DNA from: Stigmatella erecta
GTDB lineage: Bacteria; Myxococcota; Myxococcia; Myxococcales; Myxococcaceae
Reading direction: 5' to 3'
Length of the DNA: 64,000 bases
NCBI RefSeq assembly: GCF_900111745.1
Contig: NZ_FOIJ01000013.1
Location: 1 to 64,000, forward strand
Shown here: positions 7,990 to 17,204 of the stretch, one piece after another
Numbering within the stretch: position 1 is the first letter of the stretch
How the letters are laid out: each line of letters opens with the position of its first letter
Position numbers and translations under genes: made by a program
The notes under the pieces: model-generated
Databases searched by the model: none
Told to the model about the DNA's origin: nothing
Seen by the model: the letters and a program-made list of their open reading frames with translations, nothing else

Positions 7990-8973
7990 ATGACCAAGCA
8001 TGTTCCTGCCTCCCTGGCCCTGGTGTCGCTGCTGTCCGCGGGGGCGTCGTGGGCCCACGGCTCCATGGAGGTGCCGGTGAGCCGCGTGTACAACTGCTAC
8101 AAGGAGGGGCCCGAGAGCCCGGACACGGCGGCCTGCAAGGCGGCGATCGCGGCGGGGGGCACGCAGGGGCTCTACGACTGGAACGGGGTGCGGCAGGGCA
8201 ATGCCAATGACCAGCACCGCGCGCTGATTCCCGACGGGAAGCTGTGCAGCGCGAACAACGAGGTGCACAAGGGCATCGACCTGGCGCGCAGCGACTGGCC
8301 GGCGCGGCGCATCGTCCCGGGCACGGACGGGAAGTTCGAGTTCGTCTACCACGTGACGGCGCCCCACGCGACGAAGTACTTCCGGTTCTACGTGACGCGC
8401 GCGGGCTACAACCCGTCGCAGCCGCTCAAGTGGTCGGACCTGGAGTCCACGCCGTTCTGCGAGGTGAACAGCCTCACGCCGGTGAACAGCCGCTACCGGG
8501 TGCGCTGCCCGCTGCCGGCGGGCAAGCAGGGCCGCCACGTCATCTACAACATCTGGCAGCGCTCGGACAGCCCGGAGGCCTTCTACGCGTGCATCGACGT
8601 GGACCTCGGCGCCACGGCGCTCAACCACGTGGACACGGGCTGGAAGGAGCTGGACAGCGTGCAGGCGCGCGAGGAGCTGCCGGCGGGGAGCCGGGTGACG
8701 TTCCGGGTGTTCGACCGGGACGGGCGGGACGCGGAGCTGCATGACCTGCGGCTGACGGAGAGCAGCGCGGCGGCGAACTGGCTGCTGCGGCTGGCCGAGC
8801 AGGTGAACAACAGCTCGCGCTACGTGCGGGTGGGCGCGCTCGACGAGAAGGGGAAGATCCTCCCCATCGAGTCGGCCCAGGGCAACAGCGTCTACGTGCA
8901 GGAGGACGGCTACCGCTTCCAGATCGACATCGAGAAGCCGTCGGCCACGCCCGAGAAGTCCTGCGACCACTGA
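7990..8973 (+). CDS. Secreted AA10 lytic polysaccharide monooxygenase (GbpA-like)
   Basis: A copper enzyme that oxidatively cleaves chitin or cellulose. The 22-residue signal peptide ends ASWA, which places His23 at the mature N-terminus (HGSMEVPVSRVYNC). Together with His126 (TAPHATKYF) it forms the histidine brace. The catalytic domain covers about residues 23-205 with several Cys pairs. The remainder (about 210-318; GWKELDSVQAREELPAGSRV... YVQEDGYRFQIDIE) resembles domain 2 of Vibrio GbpA. The chitin-binding module 3 and CBM73-type ends of GbpA are absent. In a predatory, polymer-degrading myxobacterium this would act outside the cell on insoluble substrate. A leader inverted repeat and a strong downstream hairpin frame the gene as a single unit. 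Confidence 0.92.
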   Translation: MTKHVPASLALVSLLSAGASWAHGSMEVPVSRVYNCYKEGPESPDTAACKAAIAAGGTQGLYDWNGVRQGNANDQHRALIPDGKLCSANNEVHKGIDLARSDWPARRIVPGTDGKFEFVYHVTAPHATKYFRFYVTRAGYNPSQPLKWSDLESTPFCEVNSLTPVNSRYRVRCPLPAGKQGRHVIYNIWQRSDSPEAFYACIDVDLGATALNHVDTGWKELDSVQAREELPAGSRVTFRVFDRDGRDAELHDLRLTESSAAANWLLRLAEQVNNSSRYVRVGALDEKGKILPIESAQGNSVYVQEDGYRFQIDIEKPSATPEKSCDH

Positions 8974-8979
8974 TCAAAG

Positions 8980-9012
8980 CCTGGGGCAGGGGTTTGAAAC
9001 CCCTGTCCTGGG
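8980..9012. terminator. Bidirectional hairpin between convergent genes
   Basis: The stem core CAGGGGT/ACCCCTG extends outwards through several G-C and G-T pairs to about 15 bp around a short TTGAA loop. It sits between the stops of the LPMO (+) and the FG-GAP/MopE gene (-). Both strands give the same strong hairpin, without a clear U tract. Confidence 0.6.
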
Positions 9013-9019
9013 GTATGGC

Positions 9020-11902
9020 CTAGATACACTCCGGACGGCTGACCAGAACATACGGCGTGCTTCCCTCTCCACAGGCGCCTGGATTGTGGCAGCTCCGGCG
9101 CCCCTTCGAGGGATCTCCACAGAGATCGCCGTCGGTGTCCGGGTACCACATCCTCAGGACGTTCGCGGACGGATCCGTATCGTTGCAATCGATCTCGTCC
9201 TCGGAAAGCTCAGGCGGACCTTGGGGCGGCGGGCCCGGAGGCGAATGGGGTTTGGGAATATACTTGCCCCGGACTTCGCCTGGACGATCCGTCGGGTTGG
9301 AGCAGCGCAAGAGCGCGAAAACGTTCCACGGGTACCCATCGCGGTCGCCATCGCCATACCACCAGATGGCGCCCTCCGAGTCGTTGACGTCCCCGTCACA
9401 GTTGTTGTCGATCTGTGGGAAGTAGGAGTGGGGCGGCGCGCCGGGATCTGGATTAATTTCGCACACTTCGGTATTGCCCGGGAATGCCAGGGGCTGGGTA
9501 TCATCACAATCCCCTGTCACCTTCGAGCTGTTGGCGGGCTTGCCGCAGAAGCGGCCGAGAACCCCGGTTCCCCCATGACCATCGCCGTCCGCATCGGAGA
9601 ACCAGATCGCGGCAGCGGGCGAATCATCCGGGGTGCCGTTGCAGTTGTTGTCCCTCTGCGGCCCATCCTCGGGCTCACACGTCTCGGTCCGGGTGGGACT
9701 GACGCTGGAGTCTGTGTCGTCGCAGTCATCGTTCCGGCGTGAGTACTGTCCAGCCGGAGGTGTGCACGACTCCACGAAGTCCGTGGCGTTGCCAACGCCG
9801 TCCGCATCCGCGTCCACGTACCAGCGCGTATGCCTGTTCAGCGTCGCATCGCGGTCGTTGCAGTCATCCTTGTTGTCGACATAGCCCGGCAATGCGCTGG
9901 CAGAGCAAGCCGCCAGGTGAGGCAAGAACTCCAGGCTGCCATCGCCGTCGCCATCCACGTCCACGTACCAGACGGCGGCGGGGCCATCATCGACGGCCTC
10001 GTTGCAGTCGTTGTCCTTGCCGTCGCATTTTTCGGGGGCTCCCGCATAGGTGTCAGGGTCCGGGTCGTTGTCAGCACCGGGGGTGTTGCATTCGTGGGCA
10101 GCCCCCTCGTTGTTGACCCACTCAGGACCAGGGCTGGCGCAAGAGCGCCGCAGAGGCTCATTCGGATCGATGTAGGAGTCACCGTCAGCGTCCCTCCCCC
10201 AGTTGATGGTGTCCGATGCACCATCCTCGTCAGTGGCGCCGTTGCAGTTGTCGTCAACCCCTACCGTCGAACACAGTTCAATAGCGCCGGGATGGACATC
10301 GGCCCTTGAGTCGTTGCAGTCGAGGGGGCTTTCTGAACCGCCCAGAACCCATGTCCCCTCGGCAGGCGGCGCACAATCCATGACTGGATTGCCCGCTCCG
10401 AAACCATCGCCATCCTTGTCGGCAAGCCATGCGCGAGGCTTCTGTCCGCGAATCAGGTACGCGATGCCCTGCCCGCCATTCTTGCCCGGTGCTCCGATGA
10501 GAATGTCCTCGGCCTCATCTCCGTTGAAGTCGCCCGCAGATGCCACCGCGTGGCCTGCCCGGTCTCCGGTACTCTCTCCTTCAAGCAGGGTCACGGTAGA
10601 GCCCAGAAGGTCCCCTCCGTTGAACTGTGCGGGCTCCTTTCCATGAACGAGGTACACGGCACCCTTGTCTGCCTGATGGCCCGGCGCTCCAATGAGCAGG
10701 TCGAGACGGTTGTCCGCATTGAAGTCGCCCGCGGCCACGGAGGCACCCGCCTGGTCTCCCGGGGCGCCCGTGAACGCGGCGATGGAACCCAGCGAGACCG
10801 TGCCGGAGTACGTTCCTCCCCGGATGAGGTAGGCCTTGCCGGGGGTGGCGCCCGTGCTGGGCGCCCCGACGAGGATTTCCTCGTCCCCATCCCCATCCAC
10901 ATCCCCCACGCGCGCTATGGCCGTGCCCGCGAGGTCTCCGGCAGAGGCTCCAACGAACTTGATGTCGGCGCTGGACAGGGCCCGGGTCCCTGTCACGGGA
11001 CCGTGGAAGACAAAGGCCGCACCTGCCTCGGTCTTGGCGCCATCCCTGTAACCGGGGATGCCCACGATGAGATCCAGGTTCCCGTCGCCATTGAGGTCCG
11101 CGAGGGCCAGCGAGGTGCCGGCCCGAAGCTCGGACTGCTGGAGTTGCGGTGCGGTGTTCTGGATCCGGACGGGCGTCGCCGACAGGTTGGCGCCATGGGG
11201 GGCCGAGACCGTGTTCTTCACGATGTAGATGACACCGCTGTTGGCCTGGGCGGTCAGGGATTCATTGAAGGGCGCGCCGACGATGAGGTCGGTCTGGCCA
11301 TCCCCCGTCACATCTCCCACGGCCAGGGCCGCACCGGCGGCGTCATTGGCCACCGCGCCCAGGTACTTCGCGGCATTGCTCAGCGGGATGGCTTGAGGGG
11401 CCGTGGACAGGACGGCGCCATCCACCGTGTAGACGCCGCCCTTGTTGGCGTTGGCGCCCGTGGCTCCTGTCAACAGTTCCAGGCTGTCATCGGTCCCAGG
11501 GAGGTTTCCCAGCGCGACCGAAACGCCAGCCCTGGCGGAGGGATCTCCGGAGAGTTTGTGCTTGATGACAGAAAAATTCAGATTGGTGTTGCCAAGTACC
11601 AGGCATGCCGAGCCACGGTTGGAGATGTCCCCCGGAGCACCGATGAGCACGTCGCTGAGCCCATCCCTGTTGGCATCTCCTGAGTGGAAAGACCATCCCG
11701 TCTGGGCTCCGCAGTTGAGTTTTTGGGATTGCCCACCCTCTCCCAGGGATTGTGAGGGGACCTGGCATTGAAGCCGCTGTTCCTGGGTTTTGAGAGGAGC
11801 GGACATCTCCACGTCTTGAGACGGCTGCTCCTGCCCACACGCCGCCATGGCCGCGCATGTCAGGAGAAAGCTCATGCGAGCATACGGACTTTTCGAGAGC
11901 AC
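9020..11902 (-). CDS. FG-GAP lipoprotein with MopE-type calcium motifs
   Basis: A large surface lipoprotein of about 960 residues. The N-terminus KSPYARMSFLLTCAAMAAC has a charged region, hydrophobic core and lipobox Cys. I chose the GTG at 11902 because it keeps the Lys/Arg residues and has a GGAGG upstream; the ATG at 11875 is the alternative. The first half is a run of about seven FG-GAP/integrin-type repeats (e.g. GDVTGDGQTDLIVGAPF, VGDVDGDGDEEILVGAP) that build a calcium-binding propeller. The second half has repeated Cys-rich DxDxDG blocks followed by DCNDxxAxVxPGxxExC and DNNCNG segments, the putative metal-binding (MopE) repeat. Likely calcium-stabilised adhesion or sensing at the outer surface. 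A neighbour at 12180 shares the FG-GAP half. Confidence 0.87.
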   Translation of the reverse strand: MLSKSPYARMSFLLTCAAMAACGQEQPSQDVEMSAPLKTQEQRLQCQVPSQSLGEGGQSQKLNCGAQTGWSFHSGDANRDGLSDVLIGAPGDISNRGSACLVLGNTNLNFSVIKHKLSGDPSARAGVSVALGNLPGTDDSLELLTGATGANANKGGVYTVDGAVLSTAPQAIPLSNAAKYLGAVANDAAGAALAVGDVTGDGQTDLIVGAPFNESLTAQANSGVIYIVKNTVSAPHGANLSATPVRIQNTAPQLQQSELRAGTSLALADLNGDGNLDLIVGIPGYRDGAKTEAGAAFVFHGPVTGTRALSSADIKFVGASAGDLAGTAIARVGDVDGDGDEEILVGAPSTGATPGKAYLIRGGTYSGTVSLGSIAAFTGAPGDQAGASVAAGDFNADNRLDLLIGAPGHQADKGAVYLVHGKEPAQFNGGDLLGSTVTLLEGESTGDRAGHAVASAGDFNGDEAEDILIGAPGKNGGQGIAYLIRGQKPRAWLADKDGDGFGAGNPVMDCAPPAEGTWVLGGSESPLDCNDSRADVHPGAIELCSTVGVDDNCNGATDEDGASDTINWGRDADGDSYIDPNEPLRRSCASPGPEWVNNEGAAHECNTPGADNDPDPDTYAGAPEKCDGKDNDCNEAVDDGPAAVWYVDVDGDGDGSLEFLPHLAACSASALPGYVDNKDDCNDRDATLNRHTRWYVDADADGVGNATDFVESCTPPAGQYSRRNDDCDDTDSSVSPTRTETCEPEDGPQRDNNCNGTPDDSPAAAIWFSDADGDGHGGTGVLGRFCGKPANSSKVTGDCDDTQPLAFPGNTEVCEINPDPGAPPHSYFPQIDNNCDGDVNDSEGAIWWYGDGDRDGYPWNVFALLRCSNPTDRPGEVRGKYIPKPHSPPGPPPQGPPELSEDEIDCNDTDPSANVLRMWYPDTDGDLCGDPSKGRRSCHNPGACGEGSTPYVLVSRPECI

Positions 11903-12138
11903 TGAACCTCCACCGCGCGCGGGGGGGAAGGGTGTTCTCAGTGAGAAATCGACTTGCTCTCTCCCGCGCAGGGCGGCCCTCGTAGCACAAAGCAAAGGCC
12001 TTGCGCCGCGCAGGTCTGTGTTTGGGTATCGGTTGACGTTTTAGGGAGCCGATTGTTCTCTGGGCGGGGGGCAAGCGCAGGATTGTGAAAGCTCAGGTGC
12101 CTTGGGGTTCTCGCTCCACAGGGCATGGGAGCCCGTAT

Positions 12139-12168
12139 GAGGCCACGGCCCACCGCTGCCGTGGCCTC
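12139..12168 (-). terminator. 11-bp perfect stem-loop after the FG-GAP gene
   Basis: GAGGCCACGGC (12139-12149) pairs perfectly with GCCGTGGCCTC (12158-12168) around an 8-nt loop. It begins 12 nt beyond the stop of the minus-strand gene at 12180. No U-rich tail follows, so it may be a factor-assisted or processing hairpin. Confidence 0.55.
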
Positions 12169-12179
12169 CGTGCTCCCGC

Positions 12180-14165
12180 TCAGGGCACGATGCTGACTGC
12201 TTCCACCGCATCCACCTTGTAGGGCAGCGCCAGCACGCCGCGCAGGCGCACATAGCGGTACGGCGTGCCGTTGCCCGTATACGTCACGGTCGTCATCCGC
12301 GTGCCGAAGCCCAGGTCCAGCATCCGGAGCGCGCCGCTGCTGATCACCGTGTTGTCGGCCCGCAGGAAGTCCACCTGCGTGATGACCCCGAGCGCCAGGC
12401 CCTGGTAGTACACCTTCAGGTCTCCCGTGCCCTCCTCGCCCACGCCCATGTCGAGCACCAGCGCGCTGCCCAGCGCCCCCACCACCGTGGCCGGCTTCCC
12501 ATCCGGCGCACCCACGGCGTTGTTGGGGTTGAGCACGATGGAGGACGTGTTGGGCGCCACGGCATCCGCGTACGGGTCTCTTGGCAGCAGCCCCTTGCAC
12601 GTCAGCGAATAGAGGGCCGGGCTGTTCGGCGCGTTGTGGTGGACCTCCAGCGTCGCCGTCCGCGGCGTGAGCCCATTGGGCGTGCACTTCACCGTCAGCG
12701 GCTGGGGCGCACCCCCATCCGGAATGGTCAACGTGCCCGGCGCCACGCTGAACTCCGCAGCCTGCGGGCCCGTCAGCGTGTAGCCCGTCACCTCCAGCGT
12801 GGCGTTGCCCGTCTCCCGGACGGTGATGACCGTGCTGGCGGAGGCACCCATCTGGGCACTGCCCACGTTCACCTCCGCGCCCGGGGCCGGATCCGAGTCA
12901 TACCCGGGCCGCACCGCCGGGGCGAAGATGTGCACCGCGCCCGCGTCCGTGTCCGTGGAGTCCTCGCCCGGCGAGCCCACCACGAGCAGCTCCTCCCCGA
13001 GCGCCACCGAGTGGCCCGTGCGGTCATTCTCCGCCGAGGCGCGGACCGTCACCCGCTGCCGCTCGTTCCAGAGGTTCCCGCTCCGGGCGAACACATGCAC
13101 CGAGCCCCCGTTGAGCGCGTCCGCATCGTCCCCCGGCGAGGTGGCCACGGCCTGCTCGCCGCTGAGCGCCACCGAGTAGCCAAACAGATTGCCCTGGCTG
13201 TTCTCCGCCGCGGTGAACTTCTTCTGCTGGACCCATCCCGCCCCCCCGCGCGCGTAGACATAGGCCGAGCCCGGGCCGTGGGCCTTGTCGCTCCCGAACG
13301 GTGCTCCCAGCACGGCCGTGCCCCCATTCAGCGCGACGGAGAAGCCCACGAGGTTGTCCTCCACCGCATCCGGCGGGGAGAGCTTCTGCTGCTGGCTCCA
13401 GAGCGCCCCGCTGCGCGCGAAGATGTACGCCGCGCCCGAGCCGCCGCCGTTCCCGCTGTCATAGGGCGCGCCGATGAGCACCGCCGTGCCGTTCAGGCTC
13501 AGCGAGAAGCCGAAGCGCACCTCCGCCGCCGCGTCCGGGGCGGTGAGCTTCTGCTGCTGCGTCCAGCTCCCCGCGCTGCGCGTGAACACATACGCGGCCC
13601 CCGAGCGGCTGCCCGCGGTGCCGTCATGCGGTGCCCCGATGGCGGCCGTCTCGCCATGGACCGTCACCGCATGGCCAAACACATCCCCCGCCGCCGTGCC
13701 TGGGCTGGTGAGCTTCTGCTGCTGGGTCCAGACCGTGCCGTTGCGCACGAACACATAGGCCGAGCCCGAGTCCGTCCCGGAGTCATCGTCCAGCGGGGCG
13801 CCCACCACGGCCGTGTTGCCGTGAACCGCGACCGCGTAGCCGAAGAGATCTCCAGCCGCCCCGTCCTCGGCCGTGAGCTTCTGTTGCAGGCTCCAGGCCT
13901 TCCCTGTCCGGACGAACACGTACGCGGAGCCCGAGGCGCTGCCCCGGTCCGAGTGGTCGCTGTAGGGCGCGCCGACGATGAGGGTGTCCACGTTGTACGA
14001 CACCGAGAAGCCGAACAAGTCATAGGCCACCGTGTCGTCGGCCACGAGCCGCTGCTGCGGCACCAGCTCCGGACTGCCCTGCGCCAGGGCGTCTCCGGCC
14101 AGCGCGGCCAAGGTCACGAGCGTGCCAAGCACCGAGTGCGCGATGAATCCTCGCTTCTGTCGCAT
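12180..14165 (-). CDS. Secreted FG-GAP repeat protein with Ig-like and C-terminal beta domains
   Basis: A 661-residue exported protein. The signal peptide ends near ALAGDALAQG. Residues about 35-415 hold seven near-identical repeats of about 54 residues (DLFGFSVSYNVDTLIVGAPYS... GSAYVFVR... WSLQQKLTAEDGA), an FG-GAP propeller. A choice-of-anchor-D/Ig-like domain follows (STVITVRETGNATLEVTGYTL, about 430-525). The C-terminal beta domain (about 540-661) resembles a lectin- or discoidin-like sandwich (LVLDMGVGEE... RYVRLRGV). The Ala/Thr/Gly-rich, low-Cys composition fits a surface or matrix protein. The same strand and family as the MopE-type gene next door suggest a surface-protein island. Ligand unknown. 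Confidence 0.85.
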   Translation of the reverse strand: MRQKRGFIAHSVLGTLVTLAALAGDALAQGSPELVPQQRLVADDTVAYDLFGFSVSYNVDTLIVGAPYSDHSDRGSASGSAYVFVRTGKAWSLQQKLTAEDGAAGDLFGYAVAVHGNTAVVGAPLDDDSGTDSGSAYVFVRNGTVWTQQQKLTSPGTAAGDVFGHAVTVHGETAAIGAPHDGTAGSRSGAAYVFTRSAGSWTQQQKLTAPDAAAEVRFGFSLSLNGTAVLIGAPYDSGNGGGSGAAYIFARSGALWSQQQKLSPPDAVEDNLVGFSVALNGGTAVLGAPFGSDKAHGPGSAYVYARGGAGWVQQKKFTAAENSQGNLFGYSVALSGEQAVATSPGDDADALNGGSVHVFARSGNLWNERQRVTVRASAENDRTGHSVALGEELLVVGSPGEDSTDTDAGAVHIFAPAVRPGYDSDPAPGAEVNVGSAQMGASASTVITVRETGNATLEVTGYTLTGPQAAEFSVAPGTLTIPDGGAPQPLTVKCTPNGLTPRTATLEVHHNAPNSPALYSLTCKGLLPRDPYADAVAPNTSSIVLNPNNAVGAPDGKPATVVGALGSALVLDMGVGEEGTGDLKVYYQGLALGVITQVDFLRADNTVISSGALRMLDLGFGTRMTTVTYTGNGTPYRYVRLRGVLALPYKVDAVEAVSIVP

Positions 14166-14410
14166 GAGCTGTCCCCCCCCGGGAAATGAATCGAACGCCC
14201 CCCGGCAACGGATGCCGCGGCGCGCTCGACCCCTCTATTCGTACAGAGGCGACCGGAATGAGACAAGGCAGCAGTTCAGGAAATAATGGAAAACTCTGAG
14301 AAAGTGAACGATGGCGCTTCGAGGCCCGGAGGGACCCTGCCCAGCAATGCACGCTTGGGGGGCAGGCAGGCGTCAGTCCCTCCGGACCTGCTCGAGCTGC
14401 TCGGCGGGCC

Positions 14411-16312
14411 TCACGGGCCCGTGTAGATGCCGATGGTGCCGTGCGCGGTGTCGGAGCCCTGGAAGGCGAAGAGCACCCGCCGGGGGCTGGAGGCGCGATC
14501 CACCTGGACGTCCTGGACGGGGACCCAGATGAGGTGGTTGGGAATCACGCCGTCTCCGTAGTTCACCACGGTGCTGCCGCGCACCCGGCTCACGCCGCCA
14601 CCCCAGCGCATGCCCACCCAGACGCTGTCATCGAGCGGGTCCGCCGCGACGGCGCCCACGTACCCCTTCTTGTCGGCCAGCTCCGTGGAGAGCGTGCGCA
14701 GGCGCTGGCCGTTCGCGTCGAGCAGGGCGAGCCCCCGGGTGAAGCTGCCCACCCACACGCTCTGGTTGGCCATCACCGCCATGCTCGACACGTGGTCATC
14801 CACGCGCTGCTCGCGGGTGGGCGGGGTGGGCTCGCTCACGGCGTCCGGCCAGATGTCGTAGCGGTTCCAGGCATAGCCGCTGTCCTCCGTCTGGCTCTGG
14901 GCGCTCCAGTAGTTGTTGCCGTTGGTGCCGTAGCGGAAGCGGGTGGAGCGGTTGGCGCCGCCGAACCAGACATCCCCGTTGGAGGCCACCGACACGCCCC
15001 AGTACGCATCCGTGAGCAGGACCCACCGCGTCCCGTCCGCGTTCCACGCGTTGATGGCCGGGTGGGCGTGCTCCATCACCCCGGCGCAGCCGTAGTCCCA
15101 CGTGCCGGGGGCGCAGCTGTAGCCCGCGAAGTTCGCGTTGCCCCAGGCGAAGCCGTGGTTGCCGCCAAACCAGACGCTCTGCGTCTTCGGGTCATAGGCG
15201 ATGCGCCAGATGTTGCAGACCTTCTCGCGCCCGCGCGGCTCGGCGGCGACCTTGTTGGGTCCGGTGGACAAGTCATAGTGCACTACCTGGAGGCCCGTGG
15301 CCGTGAGCGTCACCCGGTCCGCGTCCCCGCTCTTGTAGACGCTCGCGTCCGGGGTGCGGCCCGCGTAGTAGGCCTGGTCCCACTCGTCCTCGCACGTGGG
15401 CATGCCCGCCGCGGGCTTCTTGCCCTCGTAGCCCACGAAGGCGACGCCCGCGGGGCCTCCCGCCACGGAGATGACCTTCAGGTACTTCACGCCCGGGGGC
15501 GCGCTGCCATCGAGCATGTACCCGTAGGGGCGCAGGCCGTCGGCCAGGGTGAAGCGGCGGAACTGGGTCTGCCCCTTCTGGAGCACGAAGAGCCCCTCCT
15601 CGCCGCCGGCCACCCAGAGGTTGCCCCCCGCGTCCGCGCTCACGCCGTACACGTACCGGGGCACGCCCTGCGCCGCGCTGTAGAACGTCCAATCCCCCGT
15701 GGGCGGCGGGGGCGTGGTGCCGCCGTCCACCGTCACCACGAGCTGGGGCCGCAGGTCCGCCTTCGAGCTCTCCCGCGAGTAGAAGACGGTGCCGTCATGG
15801 CCCGTGGAGGTCACCACGAGGTTGAGCTCGCCATCGGCGTGCACGGCGGCCGTCACATCCCACTCGGCCCAGGTGTCCGCCGTCACCGCGCCCACGCTGG
15901 CCAGCCGCGTCTGCGGCACGGGCTTGTTGGCGTAGGTGAGGGTGCTCTCCTGCCAGGCGCTCCCCGTGGTGGACACGGCGGGCCCGGTGGTGGACGCATC
16001 CGTCATGTACAGGCGCAGCTTCGCGCTGCGCACGGAGCCCTTCAGCCCGCTCACGTTGAAGCGCAGATAGGAGGAGTAGTCCGGCGAGGCATCCGCCTTG
16101 AGCGTGCTGGAGGTGCCGAAGTTCTGCGCCGGGTTGGAGGACTCCACCCGGGCATCGGCGATGGACCCGAAGGTCTGTGTTTCCAGCAACTCCTGTGACT
16201 GTGTTTCCCCCGCCGGTCCTTCCTCCGGTCCGGTCACGCCATTGCAGCCCACCGTCAGTCCCACCGCAGTGGCACAGACGACCCACTTCGCCCCGCGCTT
16301 CCCTCTGCTCAC
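14411..16312 (-). CDS. Lipoprotein with CBM96-like domain and beta-propeller
   Basis: A 633-residue lipoprotein. The signal segment MSRGKRGAKWVVCATAVGL ends at a lipobox GC (TVGCNG). Residues about 45-200 form a DNRLRE/CBM96-like domain (DARVESSNPAQNFGTSSTLK... YLRFNVSGLKGSVRSAKLRLYM), typical of secreted carbohydrate-associated proteins. The rest (about 205-630) consists of propeller blades resembling two-component regulator propellers (GNLWVAGGEEGLFVLQKG, GDVWFGGANRSTRF, DDSVWVGMRWGGGVSRV). No kinase or output domain follows, so this is a free-standing outer-membrane or surface protein. It is the third large surface protein in a row on this strand. Function unknown beyond likely glycan contact. 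Confidence 0.8.
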   Translation of the reverse strand: MSRGKRGAKWVVCATAVGLTVGCNGVTGPEEGPAGETQSQELLETQTFGSIADARVESSNPAQNFGTSSTLKADASPDYSSYLRFNVSGLKGSVRSAKLRLYMTDASTTGPAVSTTGSAWQESTLTYANKPVPQTRLASVGAVTADTWAEWDVTAAVHADGELNLVVTSTGHDGTVFYSRESSKADLRPQLVVTVDGGTTPPPPTGDWTFYSAAQGVPRYVYGVSADAGGNLWVAGGEEGLFVLQKGQTQFRRFTLADGLRPYGYMLDGSAPPGVKYLKVISVAGGPAGVAFVGYEGKKPAAGMPTCEDEWDQAYYAGRTPDASVYKSGDADRVTLTATGLQVVHYDLSTGPNKVAAEPRGREKVCNIWRIAYDPKTQSVWFGGNHGFAWGNANFAGYSCAPGTWDYGCAGVMEHAHPAINAWNADGTRWVLLTDAYWGVSVASNGDVWFGGANRSTRFRYGTNGNNYWSAQSQTEDSGYAWNRYDIWPDAVSEPTPPTREQRVDDHVSSMAVMANQSVWVGSFTRGLALLDANGQRLRTLSTELADKKGYVGAVAADPLDDSVWVGMRWGGGVSRVRGSTVVNYGDGVIPNHLIWVPVQDVQVDRASSPRRVLFAFQGSDTAHGTIGIYTGP

Positions 16313-16510
16313 GTTCGGTCCCCACCCTCGCGCGTGCCGTCACCCGCCGGGGTGCGCACGTGCGATGCCGCACTTGCATCCAGAGTGCCGGGGCGGAGAC
16401 GGGGGGAAAGCCGCTGGGACGGGGACTGTGGGAGGAAAGCCAGTTCCTCCCAGGGGAAACCCGCGGACTGTGAATGCCCCAACGGGCCCGGTGTTGGGGA
16501 AAGACGTGGC

Positions 16511-17092
16511 TCAGTGTTGGATGCGCGTGCCCAGCAGGAGCAGGAAGCCGGCGATCCACCGCGGGTGGGCGGGCCAGGCCGGGGCGGTGACGAGGTTGCC
16601 ATCCACCACGGCCTCGTCGGAGGCCACCTCGATATAGGAGCCGCGCGCCAGGGCCACCTCGGGGCCACAGGCGGGGTAGGCCGTGCAGCGCTTGCCCTCG
16701 AGCGCCCCCGCGGCGGCGAGGATCTGCAAGCCATGGCAGATGGCGGCGATGGGCTTGCGCGTCTCGGCGAAGTGGCGGACCACCTTGAGGACCTTGGGGT
16801 TGAGGCGCAGGTACTCCGGCGCCCGGCCTCCGGGCACCACCAGCCCGTCATAATGAGAGGCTTCGATTTCGGCGAACGTGGCGTTGAGGATGAAGTTGTG
16901 GCCGGGCTTCTCGCTGTACGTCTGCGCCCCGTCGAAGTCGTGAATCGCCGTGCGGACGAACTCGCCGGACTTCTTGTCCGGGCAGACGGCGTGGACCGTG
17001 TGCCCCACGGCCTGCAACGCCTGGAAAGGCACCATCACCTCGTAGTCCTCCACGTAGTCGCCCACCAGCATCAGCAGCTTCTTGCCCAACAT
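16511..17092 (-). CDS. DJ-1/PfpI family protein
   Basis: A 193-residue cytoplasmic protein of the DJ-1/PfpI superfamily (glutamine-amidotransferase-like fold). The nucleophile elbow is [13 protein letters not shown] (Cys near residue 119). The conserved acidic and glycine loops [17 protein letters not shown] and [15 protein letters not shown] are present. Length and motifs fit PfpI/YhbO-type proteins, variously described as intracellular peptidases or protein/nucleotide deglycases; sequence alone does not decide which. The ATG is preceded by GGAG at proper spacing. The next gene upstream diverges, so 17093-17204 probably holds two promoters. Confidence 0.9.
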   Translation of the reverse strand: MLGKKLLMLVGDYVEDYEVMVPFQALQAVGHTVHAVCPDKKSGEFVRTAIHDFDGAQTYSEKPGHNFILNATFAEIEASHYDGLVVPGGRAPEYLRLNPKVLKVVRHFAETRKPIAAICHGLQILAAAGALEGKRCTAYPACGPEVALARGSYIEVASDEAVVDGNLVTAPAWPAHPRWIAGFLLLLGTRIQH

Positions 17093-17204
17093 GGTTCACT
17101 CCGGGTTGTGGTTCGTGTGTTGGGATAACATGCCGCGTGGCCCACCGTCTTCGGCGCTTGACGCAGGAAGTCAGGGCAAGTCCTTTCCGCGGGAGTGTTG
17201 AGTG

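Noticed and set aside
10550-11683. 377-codon plus-strand frame
   Set aside because: Antisense to FG-GAP repeats; repeated GC-rich DNA keeps the opposite frame open.
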